A DNA stretch of 64,000 bases from Paenibacillus marchantiophytorum (GTDB lineage Bacteria; Bacillota; Bacilli; Paenibacillales; NBRC-103111): the NCBI RefSeq assembly GCF_014640555.1, contig NZ_BMHE01000001.1:296337-360336 (forward strand), given 5' to 3'. A program made the translations under genes and the position numbers. Positions 54,326-63,553 of this stretch are shown piece after piece (positions within the stretch are counted from its first letter, which is position 1; the number at the start of each line of letters is the position of its first letter). The notes beneath the pieces were generated by a model that had not been told where the DNA came from, made no database searches, and was given only the letters and a program-made list of their open reading frames with translations.

Positions 54326-56404
54326 CTAGTTCAATTCCCGCTTGTTTCTTTTCATAATGCGTACCCCATATGGCGGCAGCAGCAAGCTCGATTCGGTTAC
54401 AAGTTCCGCTGTAAGCATATCCGAATAGCGCTGACCATCCAATGTAATCGTATGCGCGTGCTGACTGAAGTTCATGAGGAAAATATACTCATGTTCGCCA
54501 TCCGTACGAACTTGAGCCGTGACTTCGGCTGGCAGTTCCGTTTGCAGAACCTGTTCAACTCCCGCTTCCGACGCAACCTGCTTGTAGAATTGATGAAGGA
54601 AAGCTTGCTCTGTGCGCGTCGCGATGTAGTACGCTTTGCCTTCGCCGAAAGCATGTACGGTCAGTGCCGGTCGGCCTGCATAGAAGTCATCCCCATAGAC
54701 CGCAAGCGTCTGCGCACCTTCCGTGTGAATCAAGTCGCAAAGCTCGCTCGTCTCGTACTCGCCTGTCAACTTCAACTCATTATCATCGTTAAGTACAAGA
54801 CGATTCTTCTCATGATCATACAGGCCGTCGATCTCTTCGGACCAGATGCCAAGCGTACGGCGCAGCGGCCCAGGAAACCCTCCCTGGAAGCACAGATCAT
54901 TCTCATCCACGATGCCGGACCAATACGTGGTCACGAAGGTACCGCCGCCTGCTACGAATTGTTCAATTCGTTCACCAACACCAGGGCGAACCAAATATAA
55001 CATGGGAGCCACGATCAGCTTGTAGGAACTGAAATCACAGTCCATATCAATCACATCCACCGGAATCCCTTGATCCCAGAAAGCGCGATAATGATTCAAC
55101 ACCGTTGCCTCATAATGTATTCCCGCATTGCGCGGCCCCTGCGAATCTTTCACCGCCCAGCGATTTTCCCAATCGAAAATGAGAGCCGTTTGTGCAGGCA
55201 CCTGTGTGCCTATGACGTCTGTCAGCTTCTCCAAGGCGCCGCCCAGTTCAGCAACGTCCTTGAAAACACGCGTGTGTTCATGCCCCACATGATCAATGAC
55301 CGCGCCGTGCAGCTTCTCACTTGCGCCCCTGCTTTTGCGCCACTGGAAGTACTGCACCGAATCAGAGCCGTGGGCTACAGCTTGCAAGGAAGCAAGCAAA
55401 TGCATGCCCGGCTTCTTCAATTTGGAAATCGCTTGCCAGTTCGTTAGACTTGGCGTGCTTTCCATCAACAGAAAAGGCTGCCCACCCTTGAGCGAACGGA
55501 AGATATCATGATTCATCGCAAACCATGCAGCCAGATTGCTCTGATCCGCAGCATCATGCCACATGGGATAAGCATCCCATGAAATCACATCCAATAAGTC
55601 GGCAAACTTCCAATAATTCAAGCCTTCATACCCTTCCATCAAATTCGCAGTCACTGGCAGTTGAACGTTAACCGCTTTCAGTGGCTCGATTTCATGGCGG
55701 CAGAAGTCCACCGTCTGGTCAGTTACGAACCGTTTCCAGTCTAAGTTCATCGCATGAACCAAATTTTCTCCATGCGGTGCAGGGGATTCAATTTGTGTCC
55801 AGCTCGTGTACGTATGACTCCAGAAGGAGGTCCACCAAGCCATATTCAAGGCATCGAGTGTGCCATATTTACGCTGCAGCCAGCCACGAAACGCATCCTG
55901 GCAATACGAACAATGGCATTCCCCGCCATATTCGTTGGAAATGTGCCAGCCCACAACAGCCGGATGATGGGCATATCGTTCTGCCAAGCGCGCATTCATG
56001 ATGGCTACTTTCTCCCGGTACACCGGGGATGTATAGCAATGATTGTGGCGCGCGCCGAACAAGTTGCGCACACGGTTAGCGCCAACGCGCAGAACCTCTG
56101 GATACTGCTCCGCCATCCAGGCAGGTCTTGCTCCGCTTGGAGTTGCCAACCAAGCATACAAACCATTGGCGGCGAAAGAATCCAGCACGCGATCCAGCCA
56201 TTCGAAGGTAAACGTCCCTTCGCTCGGCTCCAGCGCTGACCATGCGAAGATACCAATCGCCATGACGTTGCATTTGGCCAATTTCATCATCCGAATGTCT
56301 TCTTCAAGTACATGTGGATCATGCTGCCACTGATCTGGATTATAATCAGCGCCATGCATGAATACAGGGAGTTTAGGACTTATGGGTGGATATTTGAACG
56401 ACAT
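54326..56404 (-). CDS. GH42 beta-galactosidase
   Basis: A 692-residue GH42 enzyme: N-terminal GADYNPDQW and IGIFAWSALEPSEG, acid/base Glu158 in GWHISNEYGG, nucleophile Glu315 in FLLMESTPS, and the zinc-site cysteines Cys123 with Cys163, Cys165 and Cys168 (GECHCSYC). No signal peptide, so intracellular. The family includes B. subtilis YesZ, active on galactose-containing rhamnogalacturonan oligomers. ATG 56404 has GAGGTGA five bases upstream. It is the last gene of the lipoprotein/permease operon that starts near 59.9 kb. Confidence 0.95.
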   Translation of the reverse strand: MSFKYPPISPKLPVFMHGADYNPDQWQHDPHVLEEDIRMMKLAKCNVMAIGIFAWSALEPSEGTFTFEWLDRVLDSFAANGLYAWLATPSGARPAWMAEQYPEVLRVGANRVRNLFGARHNHCYTSPVYREKVAIMNARLAERYAHHPAVVGWHISNEYGGECHCSYCQDAFRGWLQRKYGTLDALNMAWWTSFWSHTYTSWTQIESPAPHGENLVHAMNLDWKRFVTDQTVDFCRHEIEPLKAVNVQLPVTANLMEGYEGLNYWKFADLLDVISWDAYPMWHDAADQSNLAAWFAMNHDIFRSLKGGQPFLLMESTPSLTNWQAISKLKKPGMHLLASLQAVAHGSDSVQYFQWRKSRGASEKLHGAVIDHVGHEHTRVFKDVAELGGALEKLTDVIGTQVPAQTALIFDWENRWAVKDSQGPRNAGIHYEATVLNHYRAFWDQGIPVDVIDMDCDFSSYKLIVAPMLYLVRPGVGERIEQFVAGGGTFVTTYWSGIVDENDLCFQGGFPGPLRRTLGIWSEEIDGLYDHEKNRLVLNDDNELKLTGEYETSELCDLIHTEGAQTLAVYGDDFYAGRPALTVHAFGEGKAYYIATRTEQAFLHQFYKQVASEAGVEQVLQTELPAEVTAQVRTDGEHEYIFLMNFSQHAHTITLDGQRYSDMLTAELVTESSLLLPPYGVRIMKRNKRELN

Positions 56405-56462
56405 CACAATCACCTCATGAATTTAATTGATAGAATGATATCATCCAAGTTTAACAGGTTTA

Positions 56463-58022
56463 TTATTTTTTGGCGATAACCGGGTCGGCTTGCCTTTGCA
56501 TTTCGGCCAAGATTTTATCGATGCCGGCTTGCTTGAGCTTATCATTGAATATCTTCAATCCATGTGCAGCATCGTTCGGATCAACCAGCCCATAGAAGAG
56601 CGGTTTCCCGTAACTATCCATCACATTGCTGACCGCAGCCACTTCATTCTTCACCTTGGAATCATCAAATGTGAAAGTTTCCAACGGATGATTTACTGTG
56701 ACGGATTTCTTCCAATCCTCTGTGAATTTCTGTGTTTCAGCAGCAACCGTAGAATCCAGACGCTCGTTCAGCGAGTTCCAGCCCCAAGGATCTGTTCCGG
56801 ATGGCGGGAAATCGGCTGATGCAGGAAGCGGTTTGAATTGATCTTTGCCTACTTGCTCGTAATGCTTGCCTTTGATGCCATAGTTCGTCAAATCATGAAT
56901 TTCTGGATCGTAACGAAGCAAGTCGATGGCCATCAAGGCGCGCTCATAATTTTTGGAGCCCGCGTGGATCGACATCCCATTGTTGATGAAAGCATTGGAC
57001 AATCGTTTCTTGTCCGCGCTCAAATCATACAATTCAACTTTCCAATCCGGATGAGTCGTTTGCATCTCGGATTTGGTGCGCAATAATGTTCCCAGGTTCC
57101 ATTCCACAGATGCTAATTTACCGTCTTTGAAAGCTTGCGTTTTGTCTACTTTATTAGCGATCGCATCCCTCGACCATGCGCCTGTTTTTTGCGTATCGAA
57201 CATTTTCTTGGAGAACGTAGCAAACTCCGGCGTATCGACATAATTGAACAATTTGCCGGAACCTTCCGTTACTTTATAAGCAACTGGCAGCTGAGGAACA
57301 ACGAAATTCCACTCATTCGGCTGCACTAGCTCAACGGTATTGAACTCACTCACGCCAATACTAGGCTTGAAATCTTTCTCTTTTTCGGCAATCGTTTTCA
57401 AATAAGTCACATAATCATCATACGTTTTAAGTTCGGGCAGGTTGTATTTCTGACGCAAATCTCCACGAATGCCAACCAAATGATAGCTGTATTCAAAATT
57501 ATTTTGCGGCACCATATAGATTTTTCCGTTAATCTTCGCTTGCTCCCATGCGACTTTCGGCTCTTCCGCCCACGTTTTCGGAGCAAACTTCTTAATCATA
57601 TCTTCGGTTAATTCCATAAAGCCGTTTTTCGTAGCTTGCTGCGCATAATAGGACCAGACCGCCGAGAATACAAGATCGAAATCCTCGTTCGCTGCGAACA
57701 TCAGCGGATATTTCTGCTGGTATTCGCCCCAATCCAGGAAGCTGACATCCAGCGTTGCGTTAATTTTTTGCTTCATCAATTTATTCACTTCACCATACAC
57801 TTCGTCGAAAGCTTTGGGCTTGGAGCCCAGCAGCACCATCTTTAATTTCACTTCTTTGCTTGTATCGATGCCTGAACTCGAAGTCGCGGAAGCGCTTGCT
57901 TGAGGTGTCGCAGATGTGCTTGGCGTAGGTGTTGCATCCTTGGATCCGCAAGCCGTCAGTACCGTTCCCATGACGAAAAGTGAAGCCAGGCTAAGTGCGG
58001 CTAATTTCTTAGTAGTTGCCAT
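56463..58022 (-). CDS. Extracellular solute-binding lipoprotein (LplA type)
   Basis: A 519-residue binding protein: lipobox VLTAC with Cys25, Ser/Thr/Pro-rich linker (ATPTPSTSATPQASASATSS), then KLKMVLLGSKPKAFDEVYGE and DLVFSAVWSYYAQQATKNGF. Larger than YesO, it belongs to the LplA/YtcQ group that works with LplB/LplC-type permeases for complex oligosaccharides. AAGGGGAG precedes the ATG. A strong hairpin separates it from the permease gene upstream. Confidence 0.92.
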   Translation of the reverse strand: MATTKKLAALSLASLFVMGTVLTACGSKDATPTPSTSATPQASASATSSSGIDTSKEVKLKMVLLGSKPKAFDEVYGEVNKLMKQKINATLDVSFLDWGEYQQKYPLMFAANEDFDLVFSAVWSYYAQQATKNGFMELTEDMIKKFAPKTWAEEPKVAWEQAKINGKIYMVPQNNFEYSYHLVGIRGDLRQKYNLPELKTYDDYVTYLKTIAEKEKDFKPSIGVSEFNTVELVQPNEWNFVVPQLPVAYKVTEGSGKLFNYVDTPEFATFSKKMFDTQKTGAWSRDAIANKVDKTQAFKDGKLASVEWNLGTLLRTKSEMQTTHPDWKVELYDLSADKKRLSNAFINNGMSIHAGSKNYERALMAIDLLRYDPEIHDLTNYGIKGKHYEQVGKDQFKPLPASADFPPSGTDPWGWNSLNERLDSTVAAETQKFTEDWKKSVTVNHPLETFTFDDSKVKNEVAAVSNVMDSYGKPLFYGLVDPNDAAHGLKIFNDKLKQAGIDKILAEMQRQADPVIAKK

Positions 58023-58056
58023 TGTGTTCTCCCCTTATGAATAATAGATAATTTAT

Positions 58057-58088
58057 GATAACCGGGAATTGGAATTCCCGGGGTTATC
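58057..58088 (-). promoter_or_regulatory. Hairpin spanning the permease stop, before the lipoprotein gene
   Basis: GATAACC and GGGAATT pair with AATTCCC and GGTTATC (two-base bulge, GG loop), a 14-pair stem that includes the permease stop codon. No T-run follows on the minus strand. It may set the ratio of permease and lipoprotein transcripts. Confidence 0.5.
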
Positions 58089-58983
58089 CTTTGACAGCTC
58101 CAACCGTTAATCCTTGCACAAAATAACGCTGAACGAACGGATACAGGAAAATAATCGGACCTGTTACCAGAATGGCGAGAGCCATCTTCAAGCTTTCTCC
58201 TGGCAAATCGGTCACCTGCATCCCGGTAATTGCCATCACTTTGCGAATGCCCTCGAGATTGCCCAGCATTTTATACAATAAATATTGCAGTGTGTACAAT
58301 TTCTCATTCTGCACAAACAGCAAGGAGTTGAACCAATCGTTCCAATAATTAAGCGCTGTGAACAGCCCAATTGTCGCAAGCCCCGGCTTCGCCAAAGGCA
58401 GAATCAGTCGGATGAAAATCGTGAAATCCCCTGCTCCATCGATTTTGGCAGACTCGGTAATCGCATCCGGGATGCTCCGCAGAAACGTACGCAGAATAAT
58501 GATGTAGAACACGTTCAACAGCGGCGGCATCAGCAGTGCCCAGAAGGTGTTCTTCATGTGTAAATAGTTAACCATTAAGATGTACCAGGGAACAAGTCCC
58601 CCGTTAAACAAGGTCGTAAAGTAGAAGAAGAAAGAGAAACCGCTGCGCCATTCAAAATCCTGTCGCTGCAGCACGTAGGCTGCCATCGCGGATATGAATA
58701 GTCCAACTATGGTGCCTGTCACCGTCAAAGCAATGGTCAGCAGATAAGAACTCACGAATTGCTCCGGATGTTTCAGAGCGAATGTATAGGCGCCTAAAGA
58801 AAACTCCTTAGGCCATAGCCGAAATCCATCACTTGTGATGGAAGATTCACTCGTCAATGATCCGCTGATAATCAAGATGAACGGAATCAAGCATGCCAAA
58901 CAAATCACTGTGATAAACACATAGCCAATAATGTCCAGCATTCTCTGGTCGATATGACTTTTTTTTACGCTAGTCGTACTCAT
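58084..58983 (-). CDS. Carbohydrate ABC transporter permease (LplC/YtcP type)
   Basis: A 299-residue CUT1 permease with six helices (IGYVFITVICLACLIPFILI first), EAA loop DAITESAKIDGAGDFTIFIR and the C-terminal end GLTVGAVKG. Partner of the LplB-type permease encoded upstream. ATG 58983 with GGGGTGA is chosen over the start 15 bases earlier. Confidence 0.93.
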   Translation of the reverse strand: MSTTSVKKSHIDQRMLDIIGYVFITVICLACLIPFILIISGSLTSESSITSDGFRLWPKEFSLGAYTFALKHPEQFVSSYLLTIALTVTGTIVGLFISAMAAYVLQRQDFEWRSGFSFFFYFTTLFNGGLVPWYILMVNYLHMKNTFWALLMPPLLNVFYIIILRTFLRSIPDAITESAKIDGAGDFTIFIRLILPLAKPGLATIGLFTALNYWNDWFNSLLFVQNEKLYTLQYLLYKMLGNLEGIRKVMAITGMQVTDLPGESLKMALAILVTGPIIFLYPFVQRYFVQGLTVGAVKG

Positions 58984-59010
58984 AGGTTCACCCCGCAAAT
59001 GGCTGTATGT

Positions 59011-59946
59011 TTAGAATAAGGCATTATCTTTATCTGATTTACGCACAAGGAAATTCGTGGCCATGATAGTTATAAAGCACAGAATCGATTGATAGAATCC
59101 GATGGCAGACGACATGCCGATTTCATTGTTTACCAGTAAGGAACGATACACATACGTGTCGATGACATCTGTTGTCTGGTAAAGCAGACCATTGTTGCCT
59201 ACTAGTTGGTAAAAGAGTCCGAAATCGCCGCGGAAGATTCCGCCAATAGCCAGCAAAACAAGAATCGTAATCGTCGGTCTCAGGGAGGGCAGCGTAATGT
59301 AGAGAATACGCTGGAACACATTCGCGCCGTCGATTTCCGCTGCTTCGTAAGTCTCGCGATCGATGCTTAATATGGAAGCCATATAGAAAACCGCTCCGTA
59401 GCCAACTGCTTTCCACGCCGAGAAAAAGACAAGTATGTATTTCCAATACTCCGGCGTTGTATAGATGTCTAGCTCCGGCATATGGAGCGTGCGCAGCAGC
59501 GTATTAATGGTCCCGTGTTCGAAATTAAACAGGTTATAGGCAACCGCTCCTACGACAACCCAGGATAAGAAATACGGCAAGAACATCAAGGTTTGCGCCG
59601 TTTTGCGGAACAGCTTGGAGCCGATTTCCGCCATAAAGATGGCCACAATAATCTGTAAAACATTGTTAATTAGAATGAAAGCGGCATTATACAGCAAGGT
59701 GTTCCGCGTCACCTTAAAGGCATCGCCTGTCATAAAAAAGAATTTGAAATTATCCAGTCCAACCCAAGGCGAACCCATAATTCCCAAATCATACCGATAC
59801 TGTTTGAACGCCAGTACGATTCCTGCCATCGGCACATAGCTGAAAAGCAAGAAGTACAGGACTGCTGGCGCGATCATCAGCAGCAGCGTTTTTTTGGATC
59901 TCATTCGATACAGGAGTCCTGTTCTCATCTCTATCCATTCCCCCAT
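59011..59946 (-). CDS. Carbohydrate ABC transporter permease (LplB/YteP type)
   Basis: A 311-residue CUT1 permease with six helices (LLLMIAPAVLYFLLFSYVPM near 21-40), typical SYVPMAGIVLAFKQYRY start region and EAA loop TYEAAEIDGANVFQRILYIT. The start may be ATG 59946 or ATG 59928; neither has a perfect site. First gene of the operon permease, permease, lipoprotein, GH42, divergent from the second YesN/YesM pair. No ATPase gene is present. Confidence 0.92.
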   Translation of the reverse strand: MGEWIEMRTGLLYRMRSKKTLLLMIAPAVLYFLLFSYVPMAGIVLAFKQYRYDLGIMGSPWVGLDNFKFFFMTGDAFKVTRNTLLYNAAFILINNVLQIIVAIFMAEIGSKLFRKTAQTLMFLPYFLSWVVVGAVAYNLFNFEHGTINTLLRTLHMPELDIYTTPEYWKYILVFFSAWKAVGYGAVFYMASILSIDRETYEAAEIDGANVFQRILYITLPSLRPTITILVLLAIGGIFRGDFGLFYQLVGNNGLLYQTTDVIDTYVYRSLLVNNEIGMSSAIGFYQSILCFITIMATNFLVRKSDKDNALF

Positions 59947-60113
59947 CCGGTTCTAGTTGTCTCTCTCCTATATCTAAATTAACAGGCTCGGCGAATCGAA
60001 GTAACCCGCTAAAATATCGATTGCCTGTAAGTTTTGCAGATCGCCTATGAACCAGTGGTGCTGGAGCCAAATATGCGATAATCTATAGCTACATCTAAGG
60101 GGGGCTGCCTAAC

Positions 60114-61688
60114 ATGAAACTTCTATTTGCAGAAGATGAGAAATTCACCAGAGAAGGCGTGCTCAAGTCGGTCGCTTGGGACTCGCTTGGAATCACGGAA
60201 ATGAAGGAAGCTGTTGATGGACTTGAGGCTGTTGCGATCGCGGAACAATTCAAACCAGATATTGTGCTTACGGATATAAGGATGCCCCGAATGGACGGGG
60301 TTGAGCTTGCTTTTCACCTCCGCCGCAAGTATCCGCAATGCAAAATTGTTTTTATGAGCGGATATGCGGATAAGGAATACTTAAAAGCAGCGATTACTTT
60401 GAAAGCGGTTAGCTACGTAGAAAAACCGATTGATATCGAGGAATTAGAGGACGCTCTGCGCAGCGCAATCGCAATATGCCTGGAGGAGCAGCGCCATGTT
60501 GCCAATGACACGGTAGCCAAAGAAAACAAAAGCTACATGAAGCAAGAAACAGCATTGATGCTGATTCGCGGCGGATATGAGGAAGAAGATCTGCGCACAC
60601 GTCTTTTGGCTGCTGACTTCACAGCCTCCTTGCAAGCACCAGCAGCGACAGCGCTCATGAAGCTGGTTTCTCCCAAACCCAAGAAAGAAACATTCGAGTT
60701 GCTGCTGGACGCGGCGTTAGCCTCCAACGATACGCCCTTCTTATTTGCTTGGAAAGACGAAAATCACGTCATCGTTCATTTCTTTTCACACCCGAAAAGC
60801 CAACTCGAAAGCAGCAGTTTGCAGTCTATGTGTTATGAATTGTCCAGCGCCTTGAAGGGAGAATTTGAGCTTTTTTCAATTGCAGCAGGCAAACTTGTAC
60901 CGTCAGCCATGCAGCTTCAAGAATCCTACACCAGAGCTGTTCTTAGGCTGCAAGAATCGTTTTTTCATAAGCCATGCTCCTTAATGCTGCAGGATAACCG
61001 GGGAAGCGATGCTCACTCCCAGCATTTTCAAGATCAACCTGAGCATTTCAACCGATTCACGGAAGCGCTGGCCGAGGAGAATTTCATGGAAGTTGCCGAG
61101 TTGCTCCAACGGTTGACGGCCGAAATCCGCCAGCATCCAGGCACTTTAATCGTCAGCGTCAAAGAGCTCTATTATCGTTTCATTCTGGAAATGGATAAAT
61201 TCGCTCAAAGCCGCAATATTAAGCTTTTTGATACCTCCGAAGAAAACAACGTCGCATGGAAGCTTATTCAGGAATGTCATTATCTGGACGATGTCCAGCG
61301 GGTTACAAGACTTAAACTGGAGGAATTGGAGAAGACGCTCAAGGAACGCTCAAGCGGCGGCTTGTCCTCTACCAGTTCGCGCATCATTCGGTTTATTCAT
61401 CTTCATTTCGCAGATGACGACCTCTCTGTGCAGGATGTCAGCGATCATATGCAGATGACCGCTTCGCATCTCATCTCCATTTTCAAGGAAGCGACGGGTA
61501 AAACGATTAAGCAATACGTCACGGAATATCGGATGGACAAAGCAAAGGATTTGCTGCGCAACAACCGTTTGAAGGTGCTTGACGTGGCTTCGCAAGTGGG
61601 CTTTAAGGATGGGGAGCATTTCGCCAAAAACTTCCGCAAAGCTACAGGCATGACGCCGTCTGAATACCGGGAGCGCTGCCAATTATGA
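60114..61688 (+). CDS. AraC-type response regulator (second YesN-like)
   Basis: A 524-residue regulator: receiver with AEDE, Asp54 in IVLTDIRMPRMDG and YVEKPID; central region of unclear fold (150-400); C-terminal AraC domain (LSVQDVSDHMQMTASHLISI; LKVLDVASQVGFKDGEHFAK). It faces away from the LplB/LplC/LplA/GH42 operon, which it probably controls. GGGGGG precedes the ATG. The kinase gene overlaps its stop by four bases. Confidence 0.92.
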   Translation: MKLLFAEDEKFTREGVLKSVAWDSLGITEMKEAVDGLEAVAIAEQFKPDIVLTDIRMPRMDGVELAFHLRRKYPQCKIVFMSGYADKEYLKAAITLKAVSYVEKPIDIEELEDALRSAIAICLEEQRHVANDTVAKENKSYMKQETALMLIRGGYEEEDLRTRLLAADFTASLQAPAATALMKLVSPKPKKETFELLLDAALASNDTPFLFAWKDENHVIVHFFSHPKSQLESSSLQSMCYELSSALKGEFELFSIAAGKLVPSAMQLQESYTRAVLRLQESFFHKPCSLMLQDNRGSDAHSQHFQDQPEHFNRFTEALAEENFMEVAELLQRLTAEIRQHPGTLIVSVKELYYRFILEMDKFAQSRNIKLFDTSEENNVAWKLIQECHYLDDVQRVTRLKLEELEKTLKERSSGGLSSTSSRIIRFIHLHFADDDLSVQDVSDHMQMTASHLISIFKEATGKTIKQYVTEYRMDKAKDLLRNNRLKVLDVASQVGFKDGEHFAKNFRKATGMTPSEYRERCQL

Positions 61689-63475
61689 TCTTTTCCTTTA
61701 TTCAAATCTTTCGCAAATGGCTCTACAATACGAAATTGCGCCACAAAATCATGTACAGCTATTTGCTGCTGATTATGCTTCCGCTCGGTTTCTATCAATT
61801 CATTGCTTCCGAGAAAATGTCTGATATCATCATTAACCACGTGACATACTCGGCCAAGCAAGGCTTCGATCAGACGTATTCATTCCTTAATTATCGCGTG
61901 CAGCGCATTGCAGAAACGACGAACATCCTGGTGTCCAACTCCACCATATCCGACATTTTGCTGGATAATAATGTGACCCAGGATATCAACCGCGAGCTGC
62001 AGGATTACAGCAATCTCAAGAAGCTGCTTCGCTCCATGCAGGACAGTCTGGACATCTCGCGCGTCATTCTCTACGTGCCCAGCGCGTTTATTTTCGCCAA
62101 TGAGACGGAGAATTTCCTGCCCTTGGGGGAAACGAATGAGAGCCCCTGCTTCGATCGTTTGAAAGAGCTCCACGCCAAATACTTGTGGTGCTCCCCTTCT
62201 GAATTGGGCGCAAAGGCGCATGCTTCCAAGGACGATTCTTCGCTCTATGTGGTTCGCAGCATCCTCGACCCGAATAATTACTCGCTGCCCATCGGGCAGC
62301 TGCGCGTCGATGTGCAGGCCGAAACGATTCGGACTATGCTTCGCAAGGCGAATGTGGTCAGAAACAGCACCACGTTTCTCGTGGATCAAAACCATCAGAT
62401 CGTCCTTGCATCTGATCCGGTCGCTTTCCGTGAAGTCGATTTGCCCGAGATTACAGCCGATACTGTTTCTACGACTTGGCAAACGAATAACAACTATTAT
62501 TTGTTCCGGCAGCTGCCATCCAATTGGGGGATGGTCACCGTCATTCCGCTCGATGAAGTCGTTCAGCAAAGCCATCAGCTGCGCAATGATTTGCTAGTCA
62601 TCCTGTTGATAGTCACCGTAATCGCCTATCTGCTAGCCTACTTGTTCTCGTTCTCCGTTACACGGCGGATTACCCAGCTGACGAGCCGCTTGCGGGATGT
62701 GCAGAAAGGGAACCTCATCGCGCTGGCTCAAACGCAAGGCAAAGATGAAATTGGCGAGCTAATCCAAACTTATAACTACATGATCGAACAGATTAGCACG
62801 ATGAACAAAGAACATTATCGCTTGGGACAAGAAGTGAAAAATGCCGAGCTCAAAGCGCTGCAATCGCAAATTAACCCGCACTTTCTGTATAATACCCTGG
62901 ATCTCATCAACTGGATGGCCGACAGCGGGTTGAACTCCGATATCAAGAAAGTCGTGAAAGCTCTGGCTCGCTTCTACAAAGTCAGCTTGAGCAGCGGCAA
63001 GGATATCATTACCCTGCGCGAAGAGCTGCAGCATGTTTCTTTCTATGTTCAAATTCAGAATATTCGTTTTGAGAATAAAATTGGATTTCACATCGACGTC
63101 CCAGACGCCCTGCTTGAACAGTCCATCCCCAAAATCACCCTGCAGCCATTAGTTGAAAATGCCATTTTGCATGGCATCCTCGGTCGCACGCAGCGGGAAG
63201 GCACCATCACCATTCAAGGGGAATTGGTGAATGATACCGTTCGGTTGCTAATCAAGGATGACGGAGTCGGCATGAGCGCCAATCAAGTCGAAGATATGAT
63301 GGCGGGAATCAGCCGAAGCAAAATCGGGGGCAGCAGCTACGGCGTCAAAAATGTCATGGAGCGAATCCGCCACTACTTCGGAGCCCCTGCGAATTTTGCC
63401 TTTCGGAGCGTCCCTGGAAAAGGGACAGAGGTAGAAATCTCGTTTCCACTGACGGAGGATGCGCAGCGTGATTAG
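61685..63475 (+). CDS. YesM-type sensor histidine kinase (second)
   Basis: A 596-residue kinase: helix near 22-40 (IMYSYLLLIMLPLGFYQFIA), extracellular sensor region (40-300), helix near 302-325 (LLVILLIVTVIAYLLAYLFS), HAMP, His box ALQSQINPHFLYNTLDLINW, HATPase (NAILHGILG, IKDDGVGMSA, GGSSYGVKNVMERI). Overlap ATGA with the regulator gene shows co-translation. The final codons and stop (GCGCAGCGTGATTAG) lie inside the first copy of a 23-bp tandem repeat. Confidence 0.92.
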   Translation: MIFSFIQIFRKWLYNTKLRHKIMYSYLLLIMLPLGFYQFIASEKMSDIIINHVTYSAKQGFDQTYSFLNYRVQRIAETTNILVSNSTISDILLDNNVTQDINRELQDYSNLKKLLRSMQDSLDISRVILYVPSAFIFANETENFLPLGETNESPCFDRLKELHAKYLWCSPSELGAKAHASKDDSSLYVVRSILDPNNYSLPIGQLRVDVQAETIRTMLRKANVVRNSTTFLVDQNHQIVLASDPVAFREVDLPEITADTVSTTWQTNNNYYLFRQLPSNWGMVTVIPLDEVVQQSHQLRNDLLVILLIVTVIAYLLAYLFSFSVTRRITQLTSRLRDVQKGNLIALAQTQGKDEIGELIQTYNYMIEQISTMNKEHYRLGQEVKNAELKALQSQINPHFLYNTLDLINWMADSGLNSDIKKVVKALARFYKVSLSSGKDIITLREELQHVSFYVQIQNIRFENKIGFHIDVPDALLEQSIPKITLQPLVENAILHGILGRTQREGTITIQGELVNDTVRLLIKDDGVGMSANQVEDMMAGISRSKIGGSSYGVKNVMERIRHYFGAPANFAFRSVPGKGTEVEISFPLTEDAQRD

Positions 63476-63540
63476 GATGTTGAGCGCAGCCTAGTTAGGA
63501 TGATAAGCGACGCCTAGTTAGGATGATGAGCGCAGCCTTT
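63461..63540. repeat. 23-bp tandem repeat (3.5 copies) overlapping the kinase stop codon
   Basis: Copies at 63461-63483, 63484-63506, 63507-63529 and a partial at 63530-63540, consensus GCGCAGCCTAGTTAGGATGA plus TGA. The first copy contains the end of the kinase gene including its TAG stop. Confidence 0.85.
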
Positions 63541-63553
63541 CATGTTGGGGAGA

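Noticed and set aside
59947..60113. CcpA (cre) site between the divergent transporter and regulator genes
   Set aside because: Looked for the cre pattern here and upstream of the other sugar operons; no convincing match by eye.
61880..62575. Minus-strand ORF of 231 aa opposite the second YesM kinase
   Set aside because: Antisense to a well-supported kinase; no start signal or protein family recognised.
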